Notes: generated by a model not told the origin, from the sequence alone. 64,000 nucleotides of DNA from Paroedura picta (GCF_049243985.1 NC_135373.1:8663501-8727500), one strand, 5' to 3'; shown: positions 41,301 through 52,563, counted from the first letter of the stretch. A program made the numbers and translations.

Positions 41301-44300
41301 TATGATTTTCAAACACATATACCGGTAGCCTCTCCCTCGACCTTTGTGTCCCTTGTATAATGTGACATTGTTTATATATATATATATATATTTAAAGATA
41401 TTTATCAAAAATCAAACGGAAGAGAGTTGCTTGCCAGTGGAGAGTAGACAAGCCAGTGTTCCACTCCTGGTCTTGACTGACCCAGCTCCAGAGAAGGCCG
41501 TTTCATGAGCTCAGGGGGAATGAGAAGGAGGCTCAGGGGTGGAACCCCGGGTTGGCATGTGGAATGCGCCACTTTCACTCCCTGGCACCTCCAGCGAGAA
41601 GGGTCAGGAAGCAAAGGAATAAGGAATCCTCATTAATTGAGAAAATTTAGGCAATTAAAAACAGGTGGGGGGGGGATGCTCAGGAAGGCCCCAGGTTCCA
41701 TTCCCAGCATCTCCAGTTTAAAGAAGAACTCGATTTTTTCATACCCTGCTTCCATGAAAGCAGCTTGCAGACACCTTTTCCCTCTCACAACAGGTACCTG
41801 TGAGGAAGGTGGAGCTGAGAGAGCCCCAGAAGAACTGTTATCCAAGAAGAGCTCTAAGAGAACTGTGACCAGCTCGAGGCCACCCAGCTGGCTGGATATG
41901 GAGGTGTGGGAACCAAAGTGGGAGGGCACAGGAAAGCCCTCTGCTGGACCCTCCAGAGAGCTGTGCCGAGCAGGGTGGGCAAGACTGTGCCCCAGCGAGG
42001 GTCTTACTCAAGTGGAACCGGTGTTGTCTGCCTGCCCTGATGGGCATGATGGCAGCACGCATGGGGAGGGAGCAAGCAGCCCATCAGCCCCACTGCCTTG
42101 GCTCACCCCTCGCCCCCGCGCTCACGTCACACCTGAGGCCAGTCCAGAAACGCCGCTGCCATCTGCCCCGTCTGGTTGCAGTCGTCGTCGATGGCCTGGG
42201 AAACAAGCAACAGGTTGGGGAGTGTGTGTTCACGTGGGGGTGTAAGCAGAAGATGAGAACCGCCAAGGGCAGAAAGCCACTTCGAGGCAAGGCGCAGACT
42301 GGCCCCCTGCAGCCTAAATCCCCTGCGGACGGTTCTCAGGAGTAAACCTGAGTTTCCCCCAACCTCCCACACATCCAAGAGTGTCTCACTGCTGTCCAGA
42401 GGAGGGCTCTTGGGCCAGGGGGAACGGTTGTGACACTCCAGGAAAAGGCTTACCTCCAGGTAAAGGATAACCTTTGTCTGTAGGAGGCCTTCTCTACACA
42501 GGGCGAGGGCCCCCAGCCTAACCCTAACCTTTGGCTGTGCTTTGCAACCACGAGGGCTAAAGGCCGAAGCACAGCCGGCTGGCTGTGCCTCCAGAGGCTC
42601 TGCTTCCAGGCTGGGTGTGGACCTCCGGGCCCTCCCTCGCCGGCCCGTCTCACCTGCTTGCCGAGGAGCAGAAGGTTGGCGCCCTCCTTCTTGGCCAGTG
42701 CGGCAAGGAGCTTGGAAACGTGGAAGGGGCTGAGGTGCTCGTAATCGGCAGCGGGGACCTCCACGTGCAGCCCCCGGTCGGCCCCCATCGCCAGGGCCGT
42801 GCGGATGGTCTCCTGGGGAGGGAGGGAAGCACAAGAGCCGAAGCATCAAACCCAGGACCTGCCCGATCTGCGTACCCCGGGGGTGAGGCCAGGTACCAGC
42901 GCCTTTCCCCCTCTGCAGTGGCTGGACAGGGCTGTTGCTACCCATTGAGCCTTCTGTGTCACTGCTAGGAATCACGCAGCCAGAAGCAGGGGGATCCAGA
43001 AGAGAGGAGGCTGAAACTTTTGCCTGGACCATTTTGGCAGAAGTGAACCAATGCATTCTGTCCTGAATGGTCTGGGCTAATCCGATCTTGTCAGCTCTCA
43101 GAAGCTAAGTCTACTACTTACTACTTGGATGGGAGACCACTAAGGAAATCCAGGGCTGTTACGCAGAGGAAGACAATGGCAAGACACTTCTGCTCCTCTC
43201 TTGCTTTGAAAATCCTACAGGGCACCACCACCACCAAACAGACCAGGCAGAAGATGCTTTTATGCCCATTTTTTGAGAGGGGGTGGGGAGGGATGGCCAG
43301 GAGGAAAGGAAAGGTAAGTCATGGATTGTACCAGCCCCAATCCCAGGGACAGGGAGAAGCGGGCCGTAAGTCGACTCAAGCCACCTCTGAGGGCCTTGAC
43401 CAGTCTAGGTCTTGCAACTCCTGATCTCTCATCTGGCCACTGGAAACAGGGGCCTATCTAGGGCAGTGGTTCTCAACCTTCCTAATGCCGCGACCCTTTA
43501 ATACAGTTCCTCCTGTTGGGGTGACCCCCAACCATAAAATTATGCAAGGGTTCTTTCACTGAAATTAAGCCCAAACTAACCAATGGTGTGAAGGTCCATT
43601 GTTCACGATTGTATATAAATTGTTTTTTTCCCGGGGTTTCTCTGTTCAGTTGTGCCTCTTGTCCCACCATGCTGATCTCACTCTTTTCCGCTGCTCCAGA
43701 CAGATGAACACTATCTTGATCTACTCCACAAGGCTGTTGTGTGGATGGTGCCCCCCCCAGCCAAGCTGCTTGCCCTGCCATGATCCCCGTAAAAGGGTCA
43801 TTTGACTCCCAAAAGGGTTCCGACCCCCGGGTTGAGAACCACTGATCTAGGGCAGGGGTAGTCAACCTGTGGTCCTCCAGATGTTTATGGGCTACAATTC
43901 CCACAAAGCGTTTGCTTGCAGGGGCTCATGGGAATTGTAGTCCATGAACACCTGGAGGACCACAGGTTGACTACCCCTGATCTAGGGCACATGCCTGCCA
44001 TGTTTCTCCAAAGGACGTCTCAGTAGCATCGAAGGAACTGTCTCCTTTTATCTTCACAACGAACCAGTGAAGTCGATCCGACTGTGAGGTGAGAACTTGA
44101 GGCGAATTCTGCGGCACGGTAAGGATTCGAACTCAGGCCCAGGCCCAACAACGCATCGGTTGAGAGCTTGGAAGCACTCCCCTTAATCATTTCACAGAGC
44201 CAGGGCTGGGGAAGGTTTCTGGCACACCGTGGATGGGAGAGGTTACTATCAAAAAGCAGCACAAGAGGGGGAAGCATCGGGGTCCCCAAACACCCCCACC

Positions 44301-47300
44301 CCAGATTCTCTGCCCTCCTATGAACAGCGTCGAGGGGGAAGGAGAAGCGTGTCAGCAAGATCCACCGCTGTCTCCCGGATTCCCATCCTCACCTCACACC
44401 TTTTTGCATGCCTAACAACCCACACGCCACGCTTTGCAGGGCCGGGTTTTCACCCAAGCCGACAGAAGTGAGACAGCACAAGCAACACGCTCTCCCTACC
44501 AGGCGGGCATCGCGGTGGCATGGAAAATTTATTACCTGCTCTGCACAGGGCAGGATAAATAAAATATTGATGCCGAGTTTTAAGGGGGAGGGGGAAGACC
44601 CCGACGCTCGCATGCAGGAACGGGAGATCTCTTCCAGCTTTCTTAAGCGCCGGGATAATCGCGCCTCAAGGGGAGGCTGCCCCACTGGGAAGGCCGCCAA
44701 GGTGCTCGGCACATACATCACGGCTGCCTGGCGTGGCGGGGATTGAGCTAGCAGCCCCAAACGCCCCTGCTGCAACAACCAACCCCACGGTGGCAAGCGG
44801 GAGCGCGGGTGGGGGCTTACGAGGGAGAAAACAGAGAGCAAAGCCCCCTTTTCCCCTCCCCATGGAAGGCCAGCAGACTACAGGGTTGGGAACCGGGGAG
44901 GGAAAGGGGAGCTGGGAAGAAAAGAAGGCGAGGGGAGGGGGGAAGGAGCGGGGTGAACCGCAGAGCGTGTCTGCACAGTGAAGGTCACCGGGAAATGGGA
45001 GAGGAAGCAGCGGTGCAGAAAATAGCTGGCGACGGTGCAGCTCTCGGGAAGCCCACAGCCGGCAGAAAATAGAAGCGAGCCAGGTCTGCAGAGAGGAGGA
45101 TGTGTGAGAGAGAAAGAGAACAGGGAGGGGGGATGTCTGAACCGGTTCCTTCTGCAGGGCAGGAGTAGGCGGGTTCTCCCTCCTCCCCACGCTCTGTGTC
45201 ATCGAGGGCGGAGCTTCCCCAAACGGACAGAGAGGGAGCCCCAGCCGGTCTCGGTGTAAACAGGATAACCTTCCTAAGCCTCAAGGGCCCCATTCCCCTT
45301 GCCACCTCCCCACCCGGGCTGTAAAGGTACTCAAAATCCCTGAGTGGCAAAACTGTTAAAGACCCGGGGGCGGGGGAGACCTCCCCAATTTGTATTTGGC
45401 AACTTGAAGGCTACCAAAGTAAACTTCCGTCCTTGCACCTTTCCCAGTCCGAAACGCTTTCGGCAATCTGAGAACCTTTGGGCAAATAGGTTCGTGTGCT
45501 TTTCCCAAGCTGGACAATAAAGTTGGCGTTCCCTCCAGACCGTCCCCCACAACTTGATCCAACCCGTGAAATGACAATTTGGCCCAGACCAGCCCAAGAA
45601 GCCACGTTTTCCACCGGTGCCAGGTGCTGCCGGGCTGGAGTCTCGCTCTTCCTACTGCGGGCCGACCGGGCGACCCACCCGGAATCAATCTTTTCTGTTT
45701 CCCTAGACCTGGCTTTCTCAACCAGGGTTTCGTGAACCTCTGGGGTTTCTTGATGACCCTACAAGGGAGGTAATTTTTAAAATATATTTCTAAAGTTTGT
45801 TAAACAATTATTGGGTGATATGACCGTATATAAAAGCCTCTTGTGGCGCAGAGTGGTAAGGCAGCAGACATGCAGTCTGAAGTTCAATCCCAGCAGCCGG
45901 CTCAAGGTCGACTCAGCCTTCCATCCTTCCGAGGTCGGTAAAATGAGTACCCAGCTTGCTGGGGGGGTAAACGGTAATGACTGGGGAAGGCACTGGCAAA
46001 CCACCCCGTATTGAGTCTGCCATGAAAACGCTAGAGGGCGTTACTCCAAGGGTCAGACATGACTCGGTGCTTGCACAGGAGATACCTTTACCTTTTACCT
46101 TATTACAGTACATGGTCATCTGGGGCCCCTCCCCTTCTAGCCCCCTCCATGCCCATCACTGGGCATGTGATATGACCATATATGGTCACCTGGAGCCCCT
46201 CCCCTTCCCACCCCCTCCAGGCCAGTGGCCAGTGATGGGCCTGGAGGGGATAGGAAGGGGAGGGGCCCCAGGTGGAAGGGTCTACAGCTCTGCTTCCCAA
46301 CCATATTCTGCACCATTGTGCCACTTCTGGGCTTTCTTGAAGCCTGAGGAATGTTTCAGGGATTTCTCGATGGTAAAATATTTGAGAAAGTCTGCTCTGG
46401 ATTTCACCAGCGCAGTGCTAATCAGAGTAACACCACTGAAGGCAGTGGGCTTAGAAGGGTGCAAATATACTTTGGAGGTTCCTGTGAGGTGCACAAGAAA
46501 TCAACACCATGCAGACCTTCCTGTGTCTCACTGCTGCCACCTGGCGGCCCATCTGTTTCTTGGGTGCAAAACCCACGAATTAATCATGCCTCTCACAGCC
46601 TGCTGAGCACGACAGCAGATGGGAAACCGCGACCTGCCCACCTCCCAAACAGCCCTTGGAGAAAGACAGTCAGGCCACCAGAGAGGCCCGAAGCAGAAGC
46701 GGTTCGGGAAACCCCCTCCTCAATCAAGGAGAAGACAAGTTCAATGGCGTGGGGAAGCCCTTCCTGCAGAGAGCGAGGGACCCGGGTAAGCGAGCCAAGC
46801 TCCGTACTGACTGTATGATAAACTCCCAAGGCAGACTGGTGCTGGGCTTAAAAAGTACATGATCTTTAGTATGACATTCGGCCCTTTATAAGTCACCAGG
46901 AATAAAACAAGAAGCAACACACACCACTAAGGCCTCGGGGCTTGACTCCTTGAATCCTTTGTCTCGGTTCTAAACTAAATTCCAGGGAAACTAAATTCCA
47001 CGAAACAGACTTGATCCAACTGGATGAAGCTGGGAGCTTCCTGGCCTCCAACTCAACAGGGGGGTGTTCTGGTTGAGGGAGGTTCAAAGGCTGGTCTGTG
47101 ATTGATCTCCTCTGCCCAGCCATTTTGGTCTCCCTTTCACCCAAGACCTCACCACAGCCAGCCCTGCTTGGCTGACGAGCACAGGCTAAGCTGGGCTGCA
47201 ACCCTCAGGAGGCTGAAAATGGGGGGGAACAGAGCACACCATGGCACTGGCCACCTCCATACGACCTCCAGATTATTGAGCACCTACACACCGCCCCCGC

Positions 47301-50300
47301 AGTTGGGGTCACGGCATTAAGGCAGTTGAGAACCACTGCATTAGAAGAAGAGTTGGTTCTTATAGGCCGCTTTTCTCTACCCGAAGGAGTCTCAAAGCAG
47401 CTTACAGTAACCTTCACTTTCCTCTCCTTACAACAGGCACCCTGTGAGGGAGGTGAGGCTGAGAGAGCCCTGAAATTACTGAAGAAGAGTTGGATCTTAT
47501 ATGCCGCTTTTCTCTATCCAAAGGAGGCTCAAAGCAGCTTACCTTCCCTTTCCTCTCCCCCCAACAGACACCCTGTGAGGGAAGTGAGGCTGGGAGAGCC
47601 CTGATATTACTGGAGAATTGGTTCTTATATGCTGCTTTTCTCAACCCTAAGGACTCTCAAAGCTGCTTATGTTCACCTTCCCTTTCCTCTCCCCTAACCA
47701 CTACACCAAGCTGGTTAATATGTGGTCTTTACTGCACTTATATCCCACTTTTCACCCTGGCAGAGACCCAGAGGGCTTGACATCCTGCTCCTCCCGTTTA
47801 TACACATAACAACCCTGCGAAGCTGAGAGTGCACGCCTGGCCCAAGGTCCCCCAGCAGGCTTCCCTGGCACAAGTTGGAATTCGAACCTGAATCTCTCAG
47901 ATCCTGAATTTGACACTATATCCTCCACACCACACTGGGAGAGCTTAAACAGTGGTTCTCAACCTGAGGTTTGGACCCCTTTGGGGGTCGAACAACTCTT
48001 TCACAGGGGTCGCAGCATGGCAAGCAGCTTGACTGGGGAGGCGCCATCCACACAACAGCCTTGTGGGGTAGATCGAGATACAGCGTTTGTCTGTCTGGAG
48101 CAGCGGAAAAGAGCGAGATCGGCGTGGTGGGACAAGAGGCAGAACTGAACTAAGAAACCCCAGATAAAAAGCAATTCATACACAATCATGAACAATGGAT
48201 CTTCATGCCGTTGGTCAATTTCGGTTTAATTTCTGTGAAAGAACACTTGCCTAATTTTATGGTTGAGGTCACCACAATAGGAGGAACTGTATTAAAGGGT
48301 CACGGCAATAGGAAGGCTGAGAACCACTGGCTTAGAACAACTTTGGGCACTCAGCGGAGGGTTCCGGTTCAAGGTTTGCTCCTTCTTCCCCCCCTCCCCA
48401 GCCCTCCTCCCTCCGCATCCAGGCACCGGGCCCTCACCTGGCACTGCTGTGGACCACAGCTGACCACGACCACCTCGGAGACCAGCTTCTTCTCCTTGAG
48501 GCGTACGGCCTCCTCCACAGCGATCTCGCAGAAGGGGTTCATGGAGTGCTTCACCCCATCCGTCACCACCCCGGTCTTGTCTGGCTTTACCCGGACCTGT
48601 GAGGAAGGCAAGTCCTTTGAGGAGAGATCCACAACCCTGGGGCTGCACAATTCAGGGCAGCAGCCGTGCCTCATTTGGATAAGGAAGCAGCAGCTGCAAA
48701 ATGACTCAAGACGAGGCAGGCGGACTCATAATTTCTGACAACATCAAGGGGTGGTTGATTTATGGCAATGCTGGAGGACACAGGTCCCCGACTGGGCGCC
48801 CATGGGCACCGTGGGGCCTGCCAACACTTTCCCTGGCACCCACCTAGTGTTTTTAGGGAGTGGGTGGGCCTTTTGCCTAACAGGGCTTCCAAATGGCCAC
48901 TGAAGATCTGATTGGCTGGGCAGATTTTTAAAAATACGGCTTCGGCAGGGAACCTTTCTAAGGCAATATGTTTGTAATATATCTAGCAAGTCAATACAAT
49001 TTCTTTTACATCTTTTATATATCAGAAGGTACAAACATAACGGCTTCTAGGTCAATTCCGTTTTCATTGGCTTCATCAGTGGTTGAAACCTCCAATCCCC
49101 CAAAAACAGTTTGTAGTATCAAAGGTGGCAAAATCCTATTGCCTTTCCTTATATTGCTATTGTTAATATTTTAGTATCAATCGGCCATAGGCTCTCTAGG
49201 GCAGGGGTAGTCAACCTGTGGTCCTCCAGATGTCCATGGACTACAATTCTCATGGGAATTGTAGTCCATGGACATCTGGAGGACCACAGGTTGACTACCC
49301 CTGCTCTGGGGTACTGCGGGGAATGCTAGTCATTGTGAATTTTTTCTTTTTTTTGTATTATAAACTCTACACCAGCAGAGCCACACCTGTAGAGAAGAAG
49401 GGCAGATCATCTCCCAATCTGGACCCAAGCACCCTTTGTCTTAATTTATCTTGAGCAAGCTCAGACTGCCCCCCCCCCCCCCAACGTGAAGGAATGGCAC
49501 ATTCCAGTTTCTCCAGCACTGGTCTCTGAGGGGGCCAAGTAGTCACGCTGTCCTTTTTAGATGATTATTTCTCGCTCTTTCTCTTTGGCCGTGCGTGGAA
49601 ATTAAATTACACAGAGAACAACTCGGCCATGACCCGGCGTTACGAGGATATGCTCAGCAGCGGCTTTTCTGATGAGAACCCCTCTGCAATTGTGGCATCA
49701 AATCGTGTCCCCAGACAGTCAGCTGGCGGAAGAAGAAGAGCTGGGAGTTTTGTACCCCACTTTTCTCTACCTGAAGGAGCCTCCAAGCAGCTTCCCTTCC
49801 TCTCCCCACAACAGGCATTCTGTGAGGGAGGTGAGGCTGTGGGAGCCCTGAGAGAACTGTGACTGGCCCAATAAAAAGTCTGAGAAGAAGCAATAAAGGT
49901 TCCACCAATACTCCAGTTGAAGTCCAAGTGGCCTTAAAAGGGGATTAGCTCAGAGGTGGCTACTAGGCACGGTGACTAAAGGGAGCCTCCGTACACTCAG
50001 CCTCTGAACAGAAGTGCCAGGAAGCAGCATCAGGAGAAGGTCTTGGCCTCGAGACCCCGTTTGTGGGCCATCCCGAGCAGTTTGTCAGTCACTGTCAGGG
50101 TGCTGGACTGGAGGGACCCCTGGTCTGATCCGGCAAGGCCCTTCTTACGCTCTGGAAGGACAACGCAAGCATGAGAAACACCTGGCAACTGGGAACCTTG
50201 ACTGCATTTGCTGGCTAACTTCCCTGCCGTTGAGCCTGATTGGGGGAAAGGAACCGGGCAACTTGAGTGCTTAAAACGGCACTGGTGTTGCTGAGACTTC

Positions 50301-52270
50301 TCCAAACCACTCCGGTTAAAGGTCTTCAGGAGAAGCTTGTGTTTGCATAAGGCTTTAGGCCAAAAATCTCCCCCTCCTCCTGTGTAAACATAGTACAGTC
50401 CGAAAGAAGGGTGTTTGGGCCCAATCTTGACATGCCTGGTGACCGCTTGTGACCCAGGTTCCCTCTGATTTCTTTCCCCTCTCCTACTGAGCAGAGCAGT
50501 TCACATCCTGAACTGCTGTAATCTTAAAAGATTACAAGAAAGACCCTGTGTGGCTTCAGACTGCTATTCAGCGAGGCTTCCTGTGTGAACGTGTGGGCGC
50601 TCCTGTGCACAGTTCAGGGAACCCTGCTTGTGACTTTATTTGCAGCTGCCAGACTGGCAGTGTTTCTAGAGACCAAGGTGTGTCATTCTAGAACAGGTTT
50701 TCTCAATCTTTTTTACCGTCAAACCCCTCCTGAAACATTCTTCAGGCTTCGAGAAACCCCAGAAGTGGTGCAATCGTGCAGAATATGGTTGGGAAGCAGA
50801 GCTGTGGACATGCCCACCCGGGGCCCCTCCTCTTCCCACCCCCTCCAGGCACATCACTGGCCATTTTGGGAGGGAGGGGCATGTCAACATGACCACATCA
50901 CCCAATCAATGTTTATCAAATCAAACAAAATATATTTAAAAATGAATTCCCACCCATTTGGGAAACCCCAGGATTTCACAGAACCCTGGTTGAGAAACCT
51001 GCTCTAGAACCTTACACTGCAAATTCACTCTTGGCGTATCTTGCTCATGCTCACCCCACAGCGGCCCTGAGATGTCGATACCTTCTTTGAGCTGCAAGTG
51101 ACACAGTGCTGGAGAGAAGCCCCACCTCTCTTGTTGAGATTTAGACCATTCCAGAGGGCAGCTGTGCTGCTATGCCGTACAACCATGAGATTCCAGGCCA
51201 GCAGCCTTTTAGAGACCAGCACTATTTCAGAGTATCTGCCTTGGAGAGCCAGTCTGATGAAGGGAGCACGAACACTCATGATATTATCTGGAAGGGGTTA
51301 CTGAACGCAAACCTATGTGATTTTGAGAGCCAGCGTGGAGCTGCGGTTAAGAGCGGGGGCCTCTGATCTGAAGAACCGGGTTTGAATCCACATTCCTCCT
51401 CCACATGCAGCCAGCTGGGTGACCATGGGCCAGTCACAGTTCTCTTACAGCTCTCTCAGCCCCACCTACAAGAAAACCAACTCAGCTTCTGCTTTGATGA
51501 AGGCTTCTGTGTTGGCAGAGGGGGTGCTTCACTTGGCGAGCGGCCAACACCCTTTCCTGAGTCAAACTGTCCCACCAGAGGGGGCAAAATGTACAATCAA
51601 CCTTGCCATACAGGCGCCACCAGCCAGGGGACCCCGATAGATGTGCAAGGCACCCTAAGCTTGTGCCAATCCCTCGGGGCTTCCTCCCCAAACTCTGCCT
51701 GCAGGTCCCCGGAGATGTCTCAAAACAAAATGATGAGTCCAGGGACACCTTTACTACCAACCAAGTCTTATTAAAGGGATGAGCTTTCATATACATGCAC
51801 ATGCCCAGGAAAGCTCATCCCTTTAATAAAACATGGCTGGTCTTAAAGGTGCCCCTGGCTGGACTCAACATTTGTTTTGCTGCTTCAGCTCAACAGAGCT
51901 GCCCATGTGGAAAGGCCTCAAGGCAGAGTTGGCAACCCTGAGAGCAGTCCTTCTGTCTCTGCCCCTTCTCGCCCTGCTTGCTTTCTAAAGCGGAGCCTCC
52001 CTGGATGAGGCAGACCGACCCCTCCAGGCCGGCTTCCTGTATAGCCAGGCGCATGCGCAGGAGAACGGCCAGGAAGCTTGCGCCCCGAGGTAGACTGCCC
52101 CTGCACATGGAGGCTCAGGCCGCCCTCCGCGGGACGTGCAAGCGAGGCCAGCCCCGACGGCCGCGGGGGGAGAGAGGGAGAGAGGGAGGGGCGTCCAAGC
52201 CACGCACCTTCACCGCGTAGTCAATGACCCGCTTCACGCCCACCATCGCCCTCAGCCCGGACGCCGCCAT
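35216..52270 (-). CDS. ETFB: Electron transfer flavoprotein subunit beta (complete, 6 coding exons)
   Basis: Six minus-strand exons of 63, 159, 159, 63, 159 and 171 nt join in phase 0 to give 257 codons; the human protein has 255 residues, and the match is close along the whole length. ETFB pairs with ETFA in the mitochondrial matrix. ETF takes electrons from acyl-CoA and other dehydrogenases onto FAD and passes them to ETF-QO and ubiquinone; the beta subunit binds AMP. Visible hallmarks are [51 protein letters not shown], the ETF-beta signature region [20 protein letters not shown], and the recognition loop [15 protein letters not shown]. In mammals lysines in that loop are methylated by ETFBKMT. 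No damage is seen. Introns are filled with repeats, and the start codon sits in a CpG-rich promoter. Confidence 0.98.
35707..35836. mobile_element. hAT foldback MITE, copy 7, variant subfamily
   Basis: Arms read CAGGGGTGGCCAAACTGTGG, a distinct subtype with CTCCAGAGGTCC in place of CTCCAGATGTCC. It lies about 320 bases inside ETFB intron 5. Confidence 0.87.
36125..36250 (-). repeat. Retroposon 3' end (CCGCCCTGAGCC type)
   Basis: TACCTCCCCCCTCCC...GATGGCTCAGGGCGGTGTAC, 400 bases before the Bov-B fragment. Confidence 0.55.
36540..37030 (+). mobile_element. Bov-B (RTE) LINE 3' end
   Basis: A frame at 36577-36900 encodes [20 protein letters not shown], then [17 protein letters not shown] and [17 protein letters not shown], nearly the ruminant Bov-B C-terminus. 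It ends with a stop at the MRW position and TACGCAAATAACAACAACAACA. Bov-B is abundant in squamates. Confidence 0.93.
37352..37510 (-). CDS. ETFB: ETFB exon 5
   Basis: 53 codons from [20 protein letters not shown] to RYATLPNIM. It holds the ETF-beta signature and most of the recognition loop. Confidence 0.98.
37655..37895 (+). mobile_element. CR1 3' end, inserted in a SINE
   Basis: Separates the head (37575-37645) from the body (37900-38045) of one SINE copy. Located in ETFB intron 4. Confidence 0.82.
38055..38335 (-). mobile_element. SINE B, copy 3, nested
   Basis: Inserted between the body and tail of a SINE A copy (37575-38385). Confidence 0.83.
38940..39310 (-). repeat. Unclassified 0.4-kb repeat, copy 4
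   Basis: Reversed, ending ATTTCTGATAAGGCCTTGG. The segment CCTGGAAAGGCTGTTAGGGAA is doubled. ETFB intron 4. Confidence 0.68.
39575..39672 (+). mobile_element. Bov-B 3' tail fragment
   Basis: GGACTCTGGGGAATGGTGGA and GAAGGCCTGGAGGATCATTG repeat the end of 36540-37030. Confidence 0.8.
39992..40127. mobile_element. hAT foldback MITE, copy 8
   Basis: Perfect duplication TTTTAGGG (39984-39991 and 40128-40135). Located in an ETFB intron. Confidence 0.92.
40136..41000. other. ETFB intron DNA without recognised repeats
   Basis: Contains only a poly-C run near 40890. No exon found. Confidence 0.35.
41005..41298 (+). mobile_element. SINE A, full length
   Basis: Complete from GGTGTATTGGTTAGGAGTGT to (TTC)n. 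TAGCCAGTTTGGTGT is doubled at the start. Confidence 0.88.
41735..41915 (-). mobile_element. SINE A, diverged
   Basis: CTCTCACAACAGGTACCTGTG and GGCCACCCAGCTGGCTG. Confidence 0.72.
42133..42195 (-). CDS. ETFB: ETFB exon 4
   Basis: 21 codons, [20 protein letters not shown] plus Q. This is the conserved DDDxNQTG segment, in a short exon as in mammals. Confidence 0.97.
42654..42812 (-). CDS. ETFB: ETFB exon 3
   Basis: 53 codons from [20 protein letters not shown] to LLLLGKQ, between CTCCCCAG and GTGAGA. It covers part of the nucleotide-binding fold. Confidence 0.98.
43075..43225 (+). mobile_element. 5S-derived SINE
   Basis: CTAATCCGATCTTGTCAGCTC...TACTTGGATGGGAGACCACT. Confidence 0.74.
43464..43844. 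mobile_element. Non-autonomous hAT element (CAGTGGTTCTCAACC family), copy 1
   Basis: About 380 bp with inverted ends CAGTGGTTCTCAACC / GGTTGAGAACCACTG and a perfect 8-bp duplication ATCTAGGG. The ends resemble the hAT-Charlie element URR1 of rodents; the link is by end sequence only. No transposase reading frame is present. Confidence 0.88.
43853..43979. mobile_element. hAT foldback MITE, copy 9, abutting another hAT element
   Basis: Flanked by ATCTAGGG on both sides. The left flank is also the right flank of the hAT element 43464-43844. Confidence 0.93.
44155..45712. other. ETFB intron 2 single-copy DNA
   Basis: Long purine-rich block 44580-45130 without known repeats. No coding signal beyond chance frames. 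Confidence 0.35.
45713..46395. mobile_element. CAG-TTTCTCAA hAT family copy split by a SINE
   Basis: Left end near 45713 (GGCTTTCTCAACCAGGG), right end near 46395 (TTTGAGAAAGTCTG). A SINE occupies 45833-46105, and the CCATCACTGG block appears twice, so part is duplicated. Confidence 0.75.
45833..46105 (+). mobile_element. SINE B, copy 4, nested
   Basis: Inserted in the hAT element 45713-46395. About 20 bp after CAGTCTGAAG is missing. Confidence 0.83.
46400..47334. other. ETFB intron 2, nothing recognised
   Basis: No repeat family or exon identified. Confidence 0.3.
47335..47710 (-). mobile_element. SINE A with three tandem tails
   Basis: Three segments begin TTGGTTCTTATA or a close variant (47350, 47490, 47620), then the head CCACTACACCAAGCTGG. 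Confidence 0.82.
47715..47945 (-). mobile_element. SINE A-like
   Basis: ATAACAACCCTGCGAAGCTGA and GGAATTCGAACCTGAATC in reversed order. Confidence 0.65.
47950..48329. mobile_element. Non-autonomous hAT element (CAGTGGTTCTCAACC family), copy 2
   Basis: Same family, inverse orientation to copy 1, immediately upstream of ETFB exon 2 sequence on the map. Confidence 0.85.
48438..48596 (-). CDS. ETFB: ETFB exon 2
   Basis: 53 codons from [14 protein letters not shown] to [12 protein letters not shown] between CTCACAG and GTGAGG. It includes the strongly conserved [19 protein letters not shown] helix. Confidence 0.98.
48960..49140 (-). mobile_element. Penelope-like element end
   Basis: The minus strand reads CCACTGATGAAGCC...GAAAACGG followed by an AT-rich segment, as at PLE termini. 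The hammerhead stem is eroded. Confidence 0.5.
49202..49303. mobile_element. hAT foldback MITE, copy 10, short form
   Basis: Flanks CTCTAGGG/CTCTGGGG. The GAGCCCCTGCC core is missing from both arms, leaving a 102-bp hairpin. Confidence 0.9.
49725..49870 (-). mobile_element. SINE A tail and body
   Basis: CCACTTTTCTCTACCTGAAGG and CTCCCCACAACAGGCATTCT. Confidence 0.78.
49925..50165 (+). mobile_element. Unclassified retroelement 3' end
   Basis: Ends CTGGTCTGATCCGGCAAGGC and TTCTTACGCTC, a 3' terminus frequent in reptile repeats. Family uncertain. Confidence 0.5.
50694..51001. mobile_element. CAG-TTTCTCAA hAT family, complete copy
   Basis: Ends CAGGTTTTCTCAATC / GTTGAGAAACCTG; flanks TTCTAGAA/CTCTAGAA. 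Confidence 0.87.
51328..51485 (+). mobile_element. SINE A, shortened
   Basis: Head AGCCAGCGTGGAGCTGCGGT and body, then a jump to AAAACCAACTCAGCTTC. Confidence 0.78.
51725..51890. mobile_element. Diverged foldback copy of the same PLE-type family
   Basis: Inverted arms GAGTCCAGGGACACCTTTA and TAAAGGTGCCCCTGGCTGGACTC meet near 51800. Located in ETFB intron 1. Confidence 0.65.
52208..52270 (-). CDS. ETFB: ETFB exon 1
   Basis: Encodes [20 protein letters not shown] plus K from ATG 52270-52268, with a GTGCGT donor. The junction before VRVKPD is where the human gene also splits DYAVK from IRVKPD. Confidence 0.97.
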
Positions 52271-52555
52271 CTTGGCCCTCTCCCAGCAGCCCCGCCTCCA
52301 CCGCCGAGGCCCCGCCCGCGAGGGGCTCTCCTCCCGCCCCCTGGACTGGGCTAGCCAATCGGGATAGGAGCGTCGCTAAAGGGGGAGGAGAAAGGAGAGA
52401 GAATTCGTATCGCCCAATCAGGACACAGGCCCGTGTTTCTGCGAGCGAATGGAACGGCTCTGTGGGCGGGAGTAAGAGCCCCGAAGGCTCTCCGTTCCTC
52501 TTCGGTCGTCCAGTGAAGAAGCGGAGCGAACGAGGGCGGGGAAAGGGAGGGTTTG

Positions 52556-52563
52556 TGACGTCA
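52556..52563. promoter_or_regulatory. Palindromic CRE (TGACGTCA)
   Basis: Full 8-bp CREB/ATF consensus 286 bases upstream of the ETFB start codon, inside the CpG-rich block. Confidence 0.5.

Noticed and set aside
42127-43056. 309-residue minus-strand frame
   Set aside because: It overlaps ETFB exons 3 and 4 but runs through introns with clear splice sites; the spliced product matches ETFB.
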